A stretch of DNA of 64,000 nucleotides from Epiperipatus broadwayi (GCA_028023455.1 JAQFVV010012498.1:1738001-1802000), one strand, 5' to 3'. Shown: positions 15,174 to 28,375, numbered from the stretch's first letter. Numbers and translations: made by a program. Notes: generated by a model from the sequence alone, not told the origin.

Positions 15174-15525
15174 GTTTGTAGTGGTGTGTGACTATATAAA
15201 TTCTATATTTATTTATGCTCATATGAATTCATATGTACAGTAATTTTGTGTGTTCTAATCCACTTATTTTATAAAAATAAACTTATTTTATAAAAATAAT
15301 GGTTCTCAAAAGGTTTAATAATTTATTATTTGAAAAATGATTTATTGGGTTTGTATTGGTGTGTGTGCATATAAATTCTATATATATTTATGCTCATATG
15401 AATTCATATGTGCAGTAATTTTGTGTGTTCTAATATAAACCACTTATTTTATAAATATTAACTTATTTTATAAAAATAATGATTCTCAAAAAGTTTAATA
15501 ATTTATTATTTATTATTATGTTTAT
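15174..15525. repeat. tandem duplication, period about 175 bp
   Basis: Two direct copies, from about 15174 and 15349, share GTTTGTA(G/T)TGGTGTGTG, ATGCTCATATGAATTCATAT, CAGTAATTTTGTGTGTTC and TTCTCAAAA(G/A)GTTTAATAA. Divergence is a few percent plus small indels. It is non-coding. Confidence 0.9.
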
Positions 15526-15779
15526 ATGGTGTATTTGTGTTTACTCTTGCTTGTTGTATAACAAATAATGATTTACAAAACTAATAATCAAATGTACAAA
15601 AAGATTGCATATACAAGCAAAGAATCAAATTCTGATTCATGCCTATGCCTTGATACTCATCTGTGAAGTCACTAATTTTGCCATATCTTTCATTACATTA
15701 TTTTCAAGTTCATAGCTAACAAATGGACTATATGCAAATAAATCATATTTATGTGATACAATAAATATAACAAGATAGC

Positions 15780-15860
15780 ATCACTGGTGTGCATAAAGAA
15801 TATAAACACCACTGATGTGCATAATGAATATAAACATCACTGATTTACACAAAAATATAA
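15780..15860. repeat. short tandem repeat, unit about 33 bp, about 2.5 copies
   Basis: CATCACTGGTGTGCATAAAG, CACCACTGATGTGCATAATG and CATCACTGATTTACACAAAA each lead into AATATAAA-type sequence. Confidence 0.7.
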
Positions 15861-16054
15861 TATGAAGAGATGAATCTAATTTTATCAGTGATACAGACAG
15901 TAGCCTATAATTGCTAGTTTTAGATAGACAAGAAACCAATTGCAAAAATGCATATCTATCTTCTGGAAATGATTTGTTTTGTATCTTTTATTAGGATGGA
16001 TCTTTTTTTATAAACGCCTTTGAGTTTTGGTAACTTTTGGGGTACAAGATAAAA

Positions 16055-16110
16055 ATGAAGAATTCTTATGTGAATACTTTTGAAGATTCTGAAGCTATGG
16101 ATTATCTCAG
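16055..16110 (+). CDS. candidate coding exon (5' part unknown)
   Basis: The frame from ATG at 16055 gives 18 codons (MKNSYVNTFEDSEAMDYL) and then AG before a strong donor, CTCAG|GTAAGAT, at 16111. The frame is open upstream to a TAA near 16031. A T-rich acceptor (TTTTATTAG) ends near 15993, but from there every frame meets a stop, so any upstream part is probably untranslated or starts near 16050. It ends in phase 2. Splicing to the candidate exon at 18927 keeps the frame open and creates a serine codon across the junction. I do not recognise the protein. Confidence 0.3.
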
Positions 16111-16497
16111 GTAAGATATATTATATATAGTTGAAAAAATAATTTTGTGAGAAATACAAAGAAATTATCATTGAAGATATAATTTAAACTTAGTTAATGA
16201 TGAATTAGAAATTATGAACAAACAATAAAGTAATAATTATGTCGGATGTTGAAATTTCTTTTTTTGCCTTTTTTTAAAAATAGTTATCATTATTTGTCTT
16301 AGACTTATTATTTTCCTTAATTTTTCTAGTTTCTATTAATGTAAACTTTTTTGCTGTAACATAATTAAAACTGAAGTTATTGTGAAAATTGTGTCTCAGG
16401 TCAGTTTTTTAAAAAATTCAATATGGCACCTGAAAACTGAAACAGTTTAAAAGAAGAGAAATAAAATATGATTTTAACATTTTGTTATTATAGTCAA

Positions 16498-16576
16498 GCA
16501 TTGGTGGCTGAGTGGTCAGCATAGCTGCCTTACAAGCAGATGTCTCAGGTTTGCGGGTTCGCTTCCTGGCCAATGC
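16498..16576 (+). tRNA. tRNA-like cloverleaf (SINE head or tRNA pseudogene)
   Basis: A 7-bp acceptor stem (GCATTGG with CCAATGC), a D stem GCTG/CAGC around AGTGGT, and an anticodon stem CTGC/GCAG around the 7-base loop CTTACAA (anticodon TAC, valine if read literally). The T arm has TTCGCTT and four of five stem pairs. The pol III A box TGGCTGAGTGG is at 16505-16515 and the B box GGTTCGCTTCC at 16556-16566. The stretch between anticodon and T stems is about 13 bases, longer than in a normal tRNA-Val and closer to class II tRNAs. A poly-A run and further unusual sequence follow, which favours the head of a tRNA-derived SINE over a working tRNA. Confidence 0.6.
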
Positions 16577-16867
16577 TTTGTCACATGAAAAAAAAATTTA
16601 CAATAGAAAGGTATTTCTATGTAATAGTTGGACTTAGCCCCACTCATTTATTTATATTTTCTCTATTTATTTACATAAATTACACAGGTGCCACCTGGAT
16701 TTAAGCTTCAGGGCATAAATCAGTACATGTATATTTAAAACAATATTTTATTCAAGATAATGATGTAACTATTACAAACACCATTTGTAAATCTGGTTAG
16801 ATTGTGGGAAAACATAAGTTATTCCAAATGAATAATGGTTTACTATTCAATTTTATATAGACAAAGC

Positions 16868-17003
16868 AACAAATCATGTAATAATAATTTTTACAAATGT
16901 ACTTATTAATTGATGTACAATTTATTTTCCCTAATAAAATTAACAAATTATATAATAGTAATTTGCTTACAAAATATAATCATTAATTGATATGCAATTT
17001 GTT
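16868..17003. repeat. diverged tandem duplication, offset about 74 bp
   Basis: ACAAATCATGTAATAATAAT...ATTAATTGATGTACAATTT recurs as ACAAATTATATAATAGTAAT...ATTAATTGATATGCAATTT. GCAACAAAT on the left and ATTTGTTGC on the right form inverted outer flanks. Confidence 0.6.
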
Positions 17004-17714
17004 GCTTTAACAAAATCCTTTAATTTTTATACATTACAGTATCTCAATATATTTATAAATAAAATAACACATTTTCCATATCTTTAACACAGACTTCCAT
17101 AAACTTAAATATAATTCTACATATGTAAAAATTCATTAATACAACCATTTCTTTGTGTCACACATCTCTTAGTATTTACACATACATTTGCTCTATATTG
17201 GATAGACATTAATGCTATCTTTATCACAATACTCACAAGGAATAGTCTTTTACATCCAAATATAAATGATTATATAATAATATCTATAAAGGGATGACCT
17301 TTGGTTTTATCTCTAATCAAACAAACCTGCTATATAATAATAATGAGGAGGTGTTTTGGTCTTAAACCTAATTTAATACAACTACAATTTATACAGGGAT
17401 GACTCTTTCTGTGATCAATTCCCAATCCCTAAACTGATAGAAATGTATTCTTCCATATGGATGCAAGCTTATGCAAACTATTAAACATTGAACAAATAAT
17501 TGTGCACCTACAAATCCATCTACATAAAATTGAATTTCCAGTAATCAAATATAAGTTTAATTATGAACAAATGAGACTAATGGAAATAATTACATAGTTA
17601 ATTATGGATATTTGAGACTTAGGTAATTTATATGCATATATTGCACTTACATTATTATCATTATTTCTTTATCTTTATCTCTTATAAATAACTTATATAA
17701 AATTCATAAGCTTA

Positions 17715-17716
<2 letters not shown>

Positions 17717-17760
<44 letters not shown>
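17717..17760. repeat. (TA)n microsatellite
   Basis: Uninterrupted TA repeats of about 22 units. Confidence 0.97.
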
Positions 17761-17763
<3 letters not shown>

Positions 17764-18926
17764 ATATAATATTTTTTTTCCTTTTTAAAAAAAATAATTT
17801 AACCAAGTAAAGAGTAGTTATTACAAATTTCTTTCTTTTTAAACTAATTGTGTTTTCAAAATAATATTCAGATAATAAGCATTATTTACAAATTCTGAAT
17901 AATTAAAATAAAATACAAATTAGACTTTAAATATAAAACTCACTAAAAAAATATAATTGTCATTTACGTTTTTCTGACAAATATTATAATTATGTTTATG
18001 GTGATAATATAGTAGTGTAACTTTTAGCTATCATTTAAATAAAGCAATTTCTTTATTTCAGCCAGTTATTCAAAGTACCATTCAAAAATGTTCCAGATTA
18101 GATCTAGTTTTTCTTAATAGTGTCCTTTTCTTTTATTCACAAAGAGCAGTGAAATCTTGTAATTCAAATGAAATAATATCTTCTGGTCAAGCAAAAAGAA
18201 AAACTGATTTTTATATCAAAACTTAGTTTCTTTCTTAAACCTCATTTTAGTTCCTTTTTCCAAAAAAAAAACAAAACAAATTAGCATATTACTTTTCTGT
18301 GAGTATTAGCATAAAATTTTGTATGCTGAAATAGATAGAACTATGTTCATTAAAATTAATGTGAAAAACCTTAAAAAAGAAATCCTTCATGACAAAGCTG
18401 GAAATTATGAATGTAAAGATGAAAGGTATTTTATTAAAGTGCACATTATATATAAATGTATAAAGTTTTAAAATTAATTTACAATTGATAATAATTAATA
18501 GTTTTATTAGTATCTTTTTTTTATTGAAACATGTTTTTTTAAAATTTATGGGATTTTTCCTTTCAAAATGATAGTTTGTTTTTAGTAACTTAATTATTAT
18601 TAAATTTGACATGTTTTTTTTATTTTATTCATTTATTTCCTCCCCATTATATAAAGGATTTAGTAACTCATTTTGTCTGATTAAAAAGTCATTTTTCTCA
18701 CTTTATTTTTTGAAAAGAAAATAACTCAATGACAGAAAAAGGTTAATTCAATTAATGAATGAAAATCAAATGGTTAGTATAATATAAAACTATAATTTTG
18801 GTAAGGATGTATAAATTTAAATTTTTATATTATCATGTTCTTTTTTAATTTTTTATACTGTTAATCAGTTAGTTTATTAAATAATTGTTTAAAAATATTC
18901 TAATGTTAATGCCTTTATTCCTCCAG

Positions 18927-19011
18927 CTATCTGTTCCAAGAATTAGCACTGTGTGACTTTATTTCAATAAATGTTAGAGTTGAAAGATTGTTTCAAATTA
19001 TCCCAGTAAAG
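18927..19011 (+). CDS. candidate internal coding exon
   Basis: The acceptor TTTATTCCTCCAG ends at 18926. After one base the frame is open for 28 codons, containing YLFQELALCDFISINVRVER and ending IIPVK. The possible donors are AAAG|GTATTT at 19012 or CCCA|GTAAAG at 19005, both leaving phase 0. Joining to 16110 is in frame (CTC AG|C TAT). The composition (A, C, D, E, V, R, Q) is far from AT-driven translation. The implied intron is 2,816 bp. The protein is not recognised; a chance open frame of this length is possible in AT-rich DNA but less likely with matching phase and splice sites. Confidence 0.33.
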
Positions 19012-19312
19012 GTATTTTTAAAATACATTAGAATAAGCTGTTATTTTTATTTATCTCTTGCTCACCATAATAGTTGTTTATAGAGTTTTTTGTCTCCTGA
19101 GCTAGATTAAAAGCTAATGGCTAGTTATATGAATGTAGTAGCTATGTTGGTGTTTGGACATCCACAGCAATATTACTTTGAAAGGCCATGCATTGCATTT
19201 TGATATTTTATTTTTAGTATTAAAAATTTAGGCTATAGTTGGCCAGTATACTAATAATACTATATAGTCAGAACATTAATGATAATCAGCATTATGTTTT
19301 TATTATTAACAG

Positions 19313-19433
19313 TTATGGATTAGCACCTAAATATGTGCATACAGATTTCGTGTATTTCTGTTCTAACTTTGGCAGTAGCTGCATAATTAGATGGTTTATA
19401 GTGAACTCCTTTCAAATCAAGTCACAGGATTGA
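19313..19433 (+). CDS. possible terminal exon
   Basis: A good acceptor (TTTTTATTATTAACAG) ends at 19312. After one base a 39-codon frame runs to TGA at 19431, including GLAPKYVHTDFVYFCSNFGS. Its phase does not match the exon ending at 19011, where the phase-0 continuation stops after five codons. It is therefore either unrelated or a chance open frame. Confidence 0.15.
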
Positions 19434-19673
19434 CTTTCGATTTTTGACTGTTTTTTATTGATCGTTGATGATTAATGATTATTATACTTCTGTAATGCTG
19501 GAATTCTCTGTTATTTAATTGGATATTATTTATTTTACATTCTATATTCATTATACTTGATTTATTTTCTCATGCCAATCATTGATGATTGTGACTATTC
19601 TGTGGGGATGATGTGTTTACATCTTCCATATTACTCTCCCACCCCCATATTAATTTTTAAATCTCCTTACTGT

Positions 19674-19675
<2 letters not shown>

Positions 19676-19751
<76 letters not shown>
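19676..19751. repeat. (TA)n microsatellite
   Basis: About 38 uninterrupted TA units. The tail of the 19557-19763 open frame is made of this repeat and is not a gene. Confidence 0.97.
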
Positions 19752-19754
<3 letters not shown>

Positions 19755-22700
19755 AACCTGTAATCTCGTGCATCCTCACTTCCAGATAATATATGATATA
19801 AAATAAAAAAGGGTTCTATCTCAGTTAATAATTAATAACTAAAATATTCAGCATTAAAATTAAAATATTTCACTAGCTCAAATTTAAGATACGAATAAGG
19901 TTCAGTTTATAAAAATAAATTAAATAAATATTTAATATTTTCATGAGACTTGAAGTGAAAATACAGGTGACAAGATAGATTACATTGAGCAAATATCCCA
20001 CAGGATACTACCTCAATTACTATTTTTTTATTACTATTTTAAATAACAAACTCATAGTATTCTTACAACTTTAATAACTTCTACTCACTAAGATTAAACT
20101 AATAATTAAATCTTAATCTTCTATTTAATAATAATCTAGCTCAAATAAAATAATCTCAGGTTCATAAAGTTTATTCTAAGTTAATAAAAAAATACGGTAG
20201 TAAAATATGAGAAGGGATTTTATGTCATAATCTACTACACTGAAACTAATAATAATAAATAACAGTAATAATATTCTTCATTGTTTAACTAATTCTGTAT
20301 ATCTTTTCTTTTACTATAATTTTATTATCATAATAAAATAAACAATATAATATGATCTTATATCTTCATGTAATGATATAATAAATATGTGGTAGCATTT
20401 TGATAATCTGATAAACAAAATATGTGTGGCAACTGATAGCATATAATTTAATATAATATTGTGATAACTGATTTATGACCAATAAAATAATGTAAAATTA
20501 TGATTATTTAATTATAATGAATACCAATAAAATATTTAAAATTCTTAAAATAATTCTCTATTTATCTTTTTTTTTCAAAATTATATATTTGTTTCAATTA
20601 TTATGCATATATCATGATTTCATGCAGCGATGTAGAGAAATAAATAACTCGGACACAAAATTTTTGAAATAACAAAATTTAACAAAGTTTATTACTAACA
20701 ACAAATAAATAAACAATTTATTTACACTATTTACAGTGGATATCCTTAACCTTTTTACTTTACAGTTTGATCTACCGGGTTATAAAAAAATAATTTATAT
20801 TTCAATTATACCTTTATTTAGATTTAGGACAAAATTAAAAAAAAAATGTTACTATTTGGTTTCTCATTATGGTTAACTTATTACAAATATATTTATCTAC
20901 TTTATTAGCAACAACATTTTATCCTTAATATTATTAAACTATCTTATTTTTAAAAAATCATACTTAGAAAACATTCTATAGAAAACAAAATTTTATAATG
21001 AGTATGGACTTCTCAAAATATTAAAAAAAATTTCATCTTGCAAAGTCAAAGATGTTACACAAAATATTATCCAAAATTCAGTACTAGATTTTAGTATTTA
21101 TCACACAATGTTTACTAATCATAATATATTCTTCTTTAAGACTTACTTTAGTATTATATAAGTGTAATCATTAATATATTTCTGTTAATCAATAAACAAA
21201 AAATATACTATGCATATTGTTTACATAATTTACTTTGTACTATTGTATCTTAAAAAAATATGCAATACTTATTTTTCTCTTAAAAAAATAATACTAAAGC
21301 ATTTAAAATTATTATTACTTTAAAGAAAATATCTTTGTTTAGATACCCCATTTTAAAAATTTATATTTCATTTTCTGAAATAAAATTCAAAATATATTCT
21401 ATGATTCTTTTCTTTCTTTAGGATACTTTGGATCTTCAATTTTAAGTTATAACGTCCTGTTCCTTCTAAGCAAATAAACCAATCTTATACAAAACGATAG
21501 CATAACCTAAGTTCTAAATTATTTATCATTTCTCTTAAACATATCTTACTGAATGATGCAGTTACATGAAATAAAGATAGCGCAAACAGATGCATAGGAT
21601 TAAGAAAGAAAGCTAGAGTATTACTCTTAACATATCTCAAAAATCATGGCACAGTGCGAAGAGGTATGACATTTACTTACCTAATATTCTCTAGTACAGG
21701 GACGATCTTAAAGCTATTTCTTCAGCTTTATTAGAACATCAAATATTTAAAGAAATATAAACACTGTCCAAATAAAATGTGTATCAGTCATAGGGCTTTG
21801 TTAACTATGCTGATATTCACATAAAGACTAAATATTATTTCCATTCCTTATAACATCCTATTTCTTAAAACATTAACTTGATTTCCTGTTCACTAAGTAC
21901 TTCCAAGCCACTATCTCAACATTATTTCTCAAGATTTTCCACATCTTACATCGATAAATAACTATCTGCATTTACAAAACAATAAATAAAAGTCATTAAT
22001 AGTTAAACAATCTAGCTGTTCCACAAGAAAAGTCTGCTCACTTCATTATTCTATATGTCTAATCATATACAATCTACTTAGACAATATTTGAATATCCAA
22101 TGACATGAAAATTTTAAAAGAATCACATAATTATTTGTTATGTTGGATTATTTTACTAATAAAAAATAATCATCGTATGCATATTTTCAAATCAATCCTA
22201 TCTCATAATGTTTTTTTAAAATGTTGTATGAAATGAGGTACATATAAGTAAAAAACTTTTACACTTCATTCTTCCAATTTATGGATGATCTAAAGAAAAA
22301 AAAACATACATTATAAATTATCAATAGTTATTATTATTACCAATAACCTTTATCTAGTCATCGTGTTCAGTAGGCTTCCTTTGTCCACTTGAGCATTGCA
22401 GATATAAAAAAAAATTCACACCCATACACTTTATATTAAAATATTTTTAGCTAAATTATTAGATTGTTATATTATAAAATTTTAATATTAATAAATTAAT
22501 GTTTTTCCTAATCTTATATAAAAAATTTAGATTTAAACTAGGTTAACAAAATAAAAGGAATCAAAACTATAATTACATATTTTCTTGACGATAGTTCCTG
22601 ATAAGTCCAAAATGTTTATTATTTTCTCTAGAGTTTTTAAAAATGTTCTCCTCCAAGCGCATTAAAGTTTAAAATAAAATAATTATTAATCCATTTAATA

Positions 22701-24576
22701 AAATTTATAGAAAATAATCCTTGGTTTTAGTATTTAGGACGATAATTATTAAATTATAATATTAATTAATCCCGTGAAGCTTCTTAATCTTCTCTACCAA
22801 TATTCTCTGCATATCCGATGCATCAATCCATCTAATTTAACTTTAAAAATATTCGATAAACTTTTAAGTACTATTTGTATTTCCATGGATCCATCTTTTA
22901 TTCAACTATGTATTCACTTTTTATATATGTTTCCTTCCTGATACATTTAAACTTTCGTTTGGTAGTATATGATATAAAATATTTTTTTAAAAATGTTACC
23001 TTCAGAAAGTATATAACATTTTACTCCTTTGAATATAATATTCTATAAAATGATTTATGAGATATACTTGTCTCATTATTATTTAAAAAATAAATCTTGG
23101 ATAGGCTTATAAATAATAATGCATTTCAATACATTTTTTAGACTCTGTATAATGTCCGAGCTGTGGTTTTTATATACCAGAACAGTTCTTCGGTTATGCA
23201 TTAATAAAGCTGTATCAATAAATATTCCAAACATTTTTACAGTATTACAATTTCTATCTATTTTATTCCACAGTATATCCATTTTTTTTATTGTGAAGTT
23301 TAGGTTAAATTTTTAGATAAAATACTACTGATAAAGGAACTTTAAAAAATTTAACAAAGTATGTTAAACGAAATTATTAAAATATTTTTTAGTTTACACT
23401 CTCTTTTTTGCAAGTTACTTTTAAAATATTACTTAGTTTTTGCAAATAAATTATGAGAGAGCGCTAAAATTGACTAAAATAATAATTTTAAAATACTATC
23501 TCTTTGATAGCTATAATTTACCTTTCTTTTGTTTCAATACATTATTAATCCCTCCTATACCCCCGTGCAATTCATATTTATAGTCTGTAAGAATACCTAT
23601 TCCTATTGGTTAATTCTTACTTTAGCTTGAGAACAAATTTACATATTTTCAATTTATAGCAGAATTATATTTCAAAATCAGAAATTATGACATAATGAAC
23701 CCAAAATATTATTTAAAATATTACTTTTAAATAAATTATTATTTTATTAAAACTATTTAAACATTTAAAATAACTTTTAAAATAATTTTAATAACCTATT
23801 CCATTTTTTTTAATATTCAATTTATCTTGTATTTATTTAAATAAAATATTTAATTTTTATTATAACTGTATTCGTCTTTATGATACTATTTAAAACATTA
23901 CATCATTTAAATATGCAATAATGACAGTTAACTTAATATTTATTATTATTTGCTTTTATGATAGGCAATAATTCCATCCAATTCTATAATATAACTTTTA
24001 AAATATTTTAAACTTTGTTATTAATTCAAACACGCATGTGTGTGAACTTATGTAATATACAAGTCACATGATCAATAATTTTGACAGACGATTTTCAATC
24101 TATTTCTCTGCCCAGATTTATAAAATTGATACACTTATTATATTATATAAAATATCTATAAAAAATTTGGAAGAATAATTTTAAAAATATAGAACTAGAT
24201 ATAATTTTCACCATCGTAAAGTTTATTTTTAAAATATACTATATTAATTTTGATTATTAAATATGATTATAAATTTAAACACTATATTTATTAACTTATC
24301 AGTTTTAAACTATTAAAATCGAATTTATTAAATATACTTTTAATATTTATAGCTGAGTTATTTAATATGGCCAGCTTTTACAACCATATGAAACAATATT
24401 TTAAACTTTACTTAACCACTTTTAAATAATTCGCTATAATTTTATATACTACGTATTTTCTTTAGCTTCAAATTGTACTTTAAAGACATAATTGAATTAA
24501 TTCAATTACCATATAAAAAGAACATATTCTAAATTTAAAATTTTTAGTAATTGACTGTTATAAACTATTACTGACC
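19752..24576. other. AT-rich region, possible unrecognised mobile-element remnant
   Basis: No coding domain was found. From about 20630 a slightly GC-richer stretch begins with CAGCGATGTAGAG and contains ACAAAGTTTATTACTAACAA, similar in style to the AACAAACTTTATT segment in the ~5-kb elements further right, so a related LTR-like remnant is possible. A strong minus-strand donor-like site (ATTAG|GTAAGT) lies near 21680, but the upstream sequence is not open. Open frames at 23079-23316 overlap on both strands and are not called. Confidence 0.35.
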
Positions 24577-24627
24577 TATAGAAAAGGGCATGATATATAT
24601 ATATATATATATATATATCATGCCCTT

Positions 24628-24634
<7 letters not shown>
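24577..24634. repeat. perfect 58-bp palindrome with TA core
   Basis: TATAGAAAAGGGCATGATAT reads into a TA core and back out as ATATCATGCCCTTTTCTATA. Both arms are exact, centred near 24605.5. It abuts the TA tract in which the first ~5-kb element sits. Confidence 0.9.
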
Positions 24635-24674
<40 letters not shown>

Positions 24675-26489
24675 AACCTTCTCCCTGGTCTATCTGGTCA
24701 TCAACGAATCATGCCATATGTATTAGAGACTAAATTCTCCTATACAACCTATCATACTCTCATTATCAAGAATATAAGCATAAAAAAACAAAAATGTAAA
24801 ACTAATGAAATGATTCCTGTATTGAATAAAACTAGCATGAAACTATAGATCGAAAGAAGATCACAAGGTGATTAATAAAGATGATAACTTCTGGTCAAAC
24901 CACTTTTAAAATCCACACAAACAAAATGTGATGAGTTAAATTTGATGTTCAGCAGACTAATAAATAAATAATAATTATATCTCTGGAATGATTATGAAAT
25001 TAAACTTATAAATGAAATGATAAGTAAATTATGATGTAGATGACTAAATGGATGATGAAAATAAGTAATAATTAAATAGTAGAATGAAATGAGTCTAAGA
25101 ATGAAGAGAAAAGAATGAAGATGTATAAAAATAATGAATGATTAAGATGATGATAGAATAAGAGTTAATGAATAGTTAAGATGATAAAAGAATAAAAGTT
25201 AATGTATGATTAATCAATTATAATAATGAATTAATATCAAATGAGAATGGACAAATAAAAGAATGATCAAGATGAAATTGAAGAACAATGTTAATGATGG
25301 AGACTGAAATCTTAAACTATAAACTAATATGAGATGAGTTGGTACAAAGATGAGCTAAATAAAAATAGGGATTTCAAGCTTGAAACAACCAGAATATTTA
25401 TTATTAAATAAAAACAAACTATACATTTTACAACAAAAGAAGTAATTTCTACCTTAAAGTTTAGTTGACTTTCATAAAACAGTGAACGTAATCTATTTCA
25501 AGTCCAACTATAATAATTAACTATCTATAAAATTTATTACAAATTCAAATTCTACCTTGAAACTTAACAATTAATTCTTCTCAGGGTTCAAACATTTCAA
25601 AATTGTTATACAACATATATTTGGGTCAGTGAGAGGAATTTTACCACTACCTGAACATAATGCATAAAACAGCTTTCAAAAAGAATCTCAAATTAACAAC
25701 TGTATTTAGCAGTTCTAAAGAAACTTTATAACTAATACAAACTTTAAAATTTAAAAATAGGAATGACTTTTTAATAATTAAAAACCATAACTTACCAAAT
25801 TCCTTTTATTAGATAATTATAAACCATGTGATCAAGATCAGTGAATGATAGCTCTGTGTATTTAACTAAATCAATTAAATCAATATTATATTTATCTTTT
25901 AATCTATTACTTAAAATAATCTGTACTCTAAGTTATTAACATTTTGATTATTGTGTGATGATACATTAGATGTACTAATAACTTATAAGGCTTAACAAAA
26001 CTATTATGATATAGCATAATATAGTTAATAATACTATATTGGTCCGTGATTTCAATTTATAATCTTCTGATAGGTTGATAGCAATAGCAATAATAGTGTA
26101 TATATGTGGTAATTAGCAATAAGACTACAGACAACTAAATAGATTTTTAAACACAACAAACTTTATTTACAATATTTACAAATTTTGATTCAAAGACATG
26201 GCATGAAATAAAACCCATATATTAAGAGAACTTATGGATGGGACAAATACTTAGTATCCCATTGACCATATTCTTAGTCAATATTACCAGCCTATAAAAT
26301 AATATTCAAAATATTACTTATTATGGTTTAGTCTATCTTAAAGAATAAGATGTGAAATCTTATTGAAACTGAATTAGCACTTACATTATGAAAATAACAG
26401 TATATTTAGGACCTTATGGTATGCACAAATTTTAAATTTAGAATTTAAAAGTTATAAAGGTAGTGCATTATACCAACCATTTCTTTTGG

Positions 26490-26523
26490 ACAGAGTATGA
26501 TAAGGGCAATTATCATACTCTGT
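26490..26523. repeat. 14-bp hairpin inside copy 1, conserved in copy 2
   Basis: ACAGAGTATGATAA, loop GGGCAA, then TTATCATACTCTGT. The equivalent hairpin in copy 2 is at 59590-59621. It differs by one base pair changed on both sides (G-C here, A-T there), so pairing is kept. Confidence 0.85.
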
Positions 26524-28162
26524 GTAATTAAGAACTTATTAAAATTTGAGATGAATAGGTTTGGTGTATTAAAGAACAGACATCAAAAGTCAAATACACA
26601 CATGTAACTAAAACATCATCTATGTCCACAACCTAATTATTGAATACCTAACTGACCTTACCAATCCATTGTTAAATTATTATTTGATGAAGATAAATCC
26701 ACACTGCTAATGTGCATCTCTTACTTTTACATCTAAAAATTTCTACAATCATTAATAGATCTTGGTTTGGTCTGTCTATAACTGATGATGATCATACAAC
26801 ATCATAAACACTATTTCAATTAGGCCATCACTATAGCTAGATTAGTGTTCCCAAATCTAACATTATTTTATCCTTGCCATATGATTTTGAACTACTATAT
26901 TTCACCATACACGGTGGAAAAACTAACTCCATATCATCATGAGGGATTTACCACTAAAAGAGAAGCTCTATAAAAACAACATGACAGTTGTATAATAATA
27001 TGGCTAATTCTACTACCTCTCTATGGGTATACACATGTGGGCTTTGCCTCATCATGAAAAAAAATAGAATTCAGACCATGGATATCTTTTCTCTTAGGAT
27101 TATTTATGCTAATAAGCATTAATTACTACTTAGTCTCTACCAAAACTTTCTCTCATGGAATCAGCAATAGGTGACTCTCCATCAGTCCATGCTCAATATT
27201 AATATTAATCTATTGGATACCATTCTATTGGAACATCCTATCAGCTAAAAACTACCACAAATTATTCTCAATATTATAGCAAGGTAAAACAACACTAACA
27301 ATAACATTGGAGATATAAATATTCCATTTCACAATGCAGAATCATTAATGTATCAATAGACAAACCAAAATATATATATCAAATGATTATTAATTATTTT
27401 AAAATGACAACTATACTTTTGTTAAAGAGAGCACAATGTATTTAAGCAATAAAGATCAACCTGCATTTGAATTCAAAGTGGACAAGTTCATTTCTATACA
27501 AAATTACAAAATGTAAAAAAAAATTATATCAAATTTTCTTTTATATAAGAAAATAATTGGGTCTTTAGTATATCTTTGATGACAATGTCTGCATGTTCAC
27601 TCTTTAATAATGCACATTAAAATCTGTTTTAAAATATGAGAGAAGTAAATATTTCTATAACTCTCTCTATATAAACAATATATATATATAATATCATGTT
27701 TTCCCTTAACTGAAAAAAAAATACATGTAATAGATGCATATATTTTACACATCTTTTTCTTTTTTTTTAACTCAATATATATTTTTTTCATGACACAATA
27801 AAACATATATGTTTAAAAACAAAATTCATAAATAACACATGACTTAAGTATTATACCTAACACAGCAATAATAAAAAAATAAAAGAACATTTTCTTCCAT
27901 TAAATCTTTATCCTATTAGTAAATTTTATTTTATTCTGGTGAGCTAAAATAATAGGCACTGATATTATGATGAGTAAACATTTCAGATAACACATATATA
28001 TTTTATTATCCTGTTTGATACTAATATAATAAGGCAATATTCACAGGTCTTCAAGTGTATCACAATTAAAATCAGTTATCCATTTTTTTGGAGATAATTT
28101 TCCTTGATACAGTATAGGTTATTGTAGTCTTCACAACAAACTTTTTATATACATTTATTGAT

Positions 28163-28375
28163 TTATTCGGTATTATATAGTGGGACAAAGTTTAAATGTT
28201 CAAGTGGGTTATAACTAAAATTAGTATATTTACGTTTTAATCCAGATGATTTCCTTGAAAAAAATGACTTTATAATTTTATTGCAATTAACATATTTTGA
28301 CTTTTTAAAATTCTTTATTACTTTTATTCTTCTCTCCATGGTACAATTTGTAACAATCTTTAAATAATCTGGCAT
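28163..28375 (-). CDS. 70-codon open frame in copy 1, broken in copy 2
   Basis: Lysine- and serine-rich, with segments such as MERRIKVIKNFKKSKYVNCN and FFSRKSSGLKRKYTNFSYN. The homologous stretch in copy 2 (about 61310-61540) has several stops, so it is not maintained there. It lies ~530 bp downstream, in minus-strand sense, of the conserved frame at 28906-29001. A real gene is doubtful. Confidence 0.15.
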   Translation of the reverse strand: MPDYLKIVTNCTMERRIKVIKNFKKSKYVNCNKIIKSFFSRKSSGLKRKYTNFSYNPLEHLNFVPLYNTE

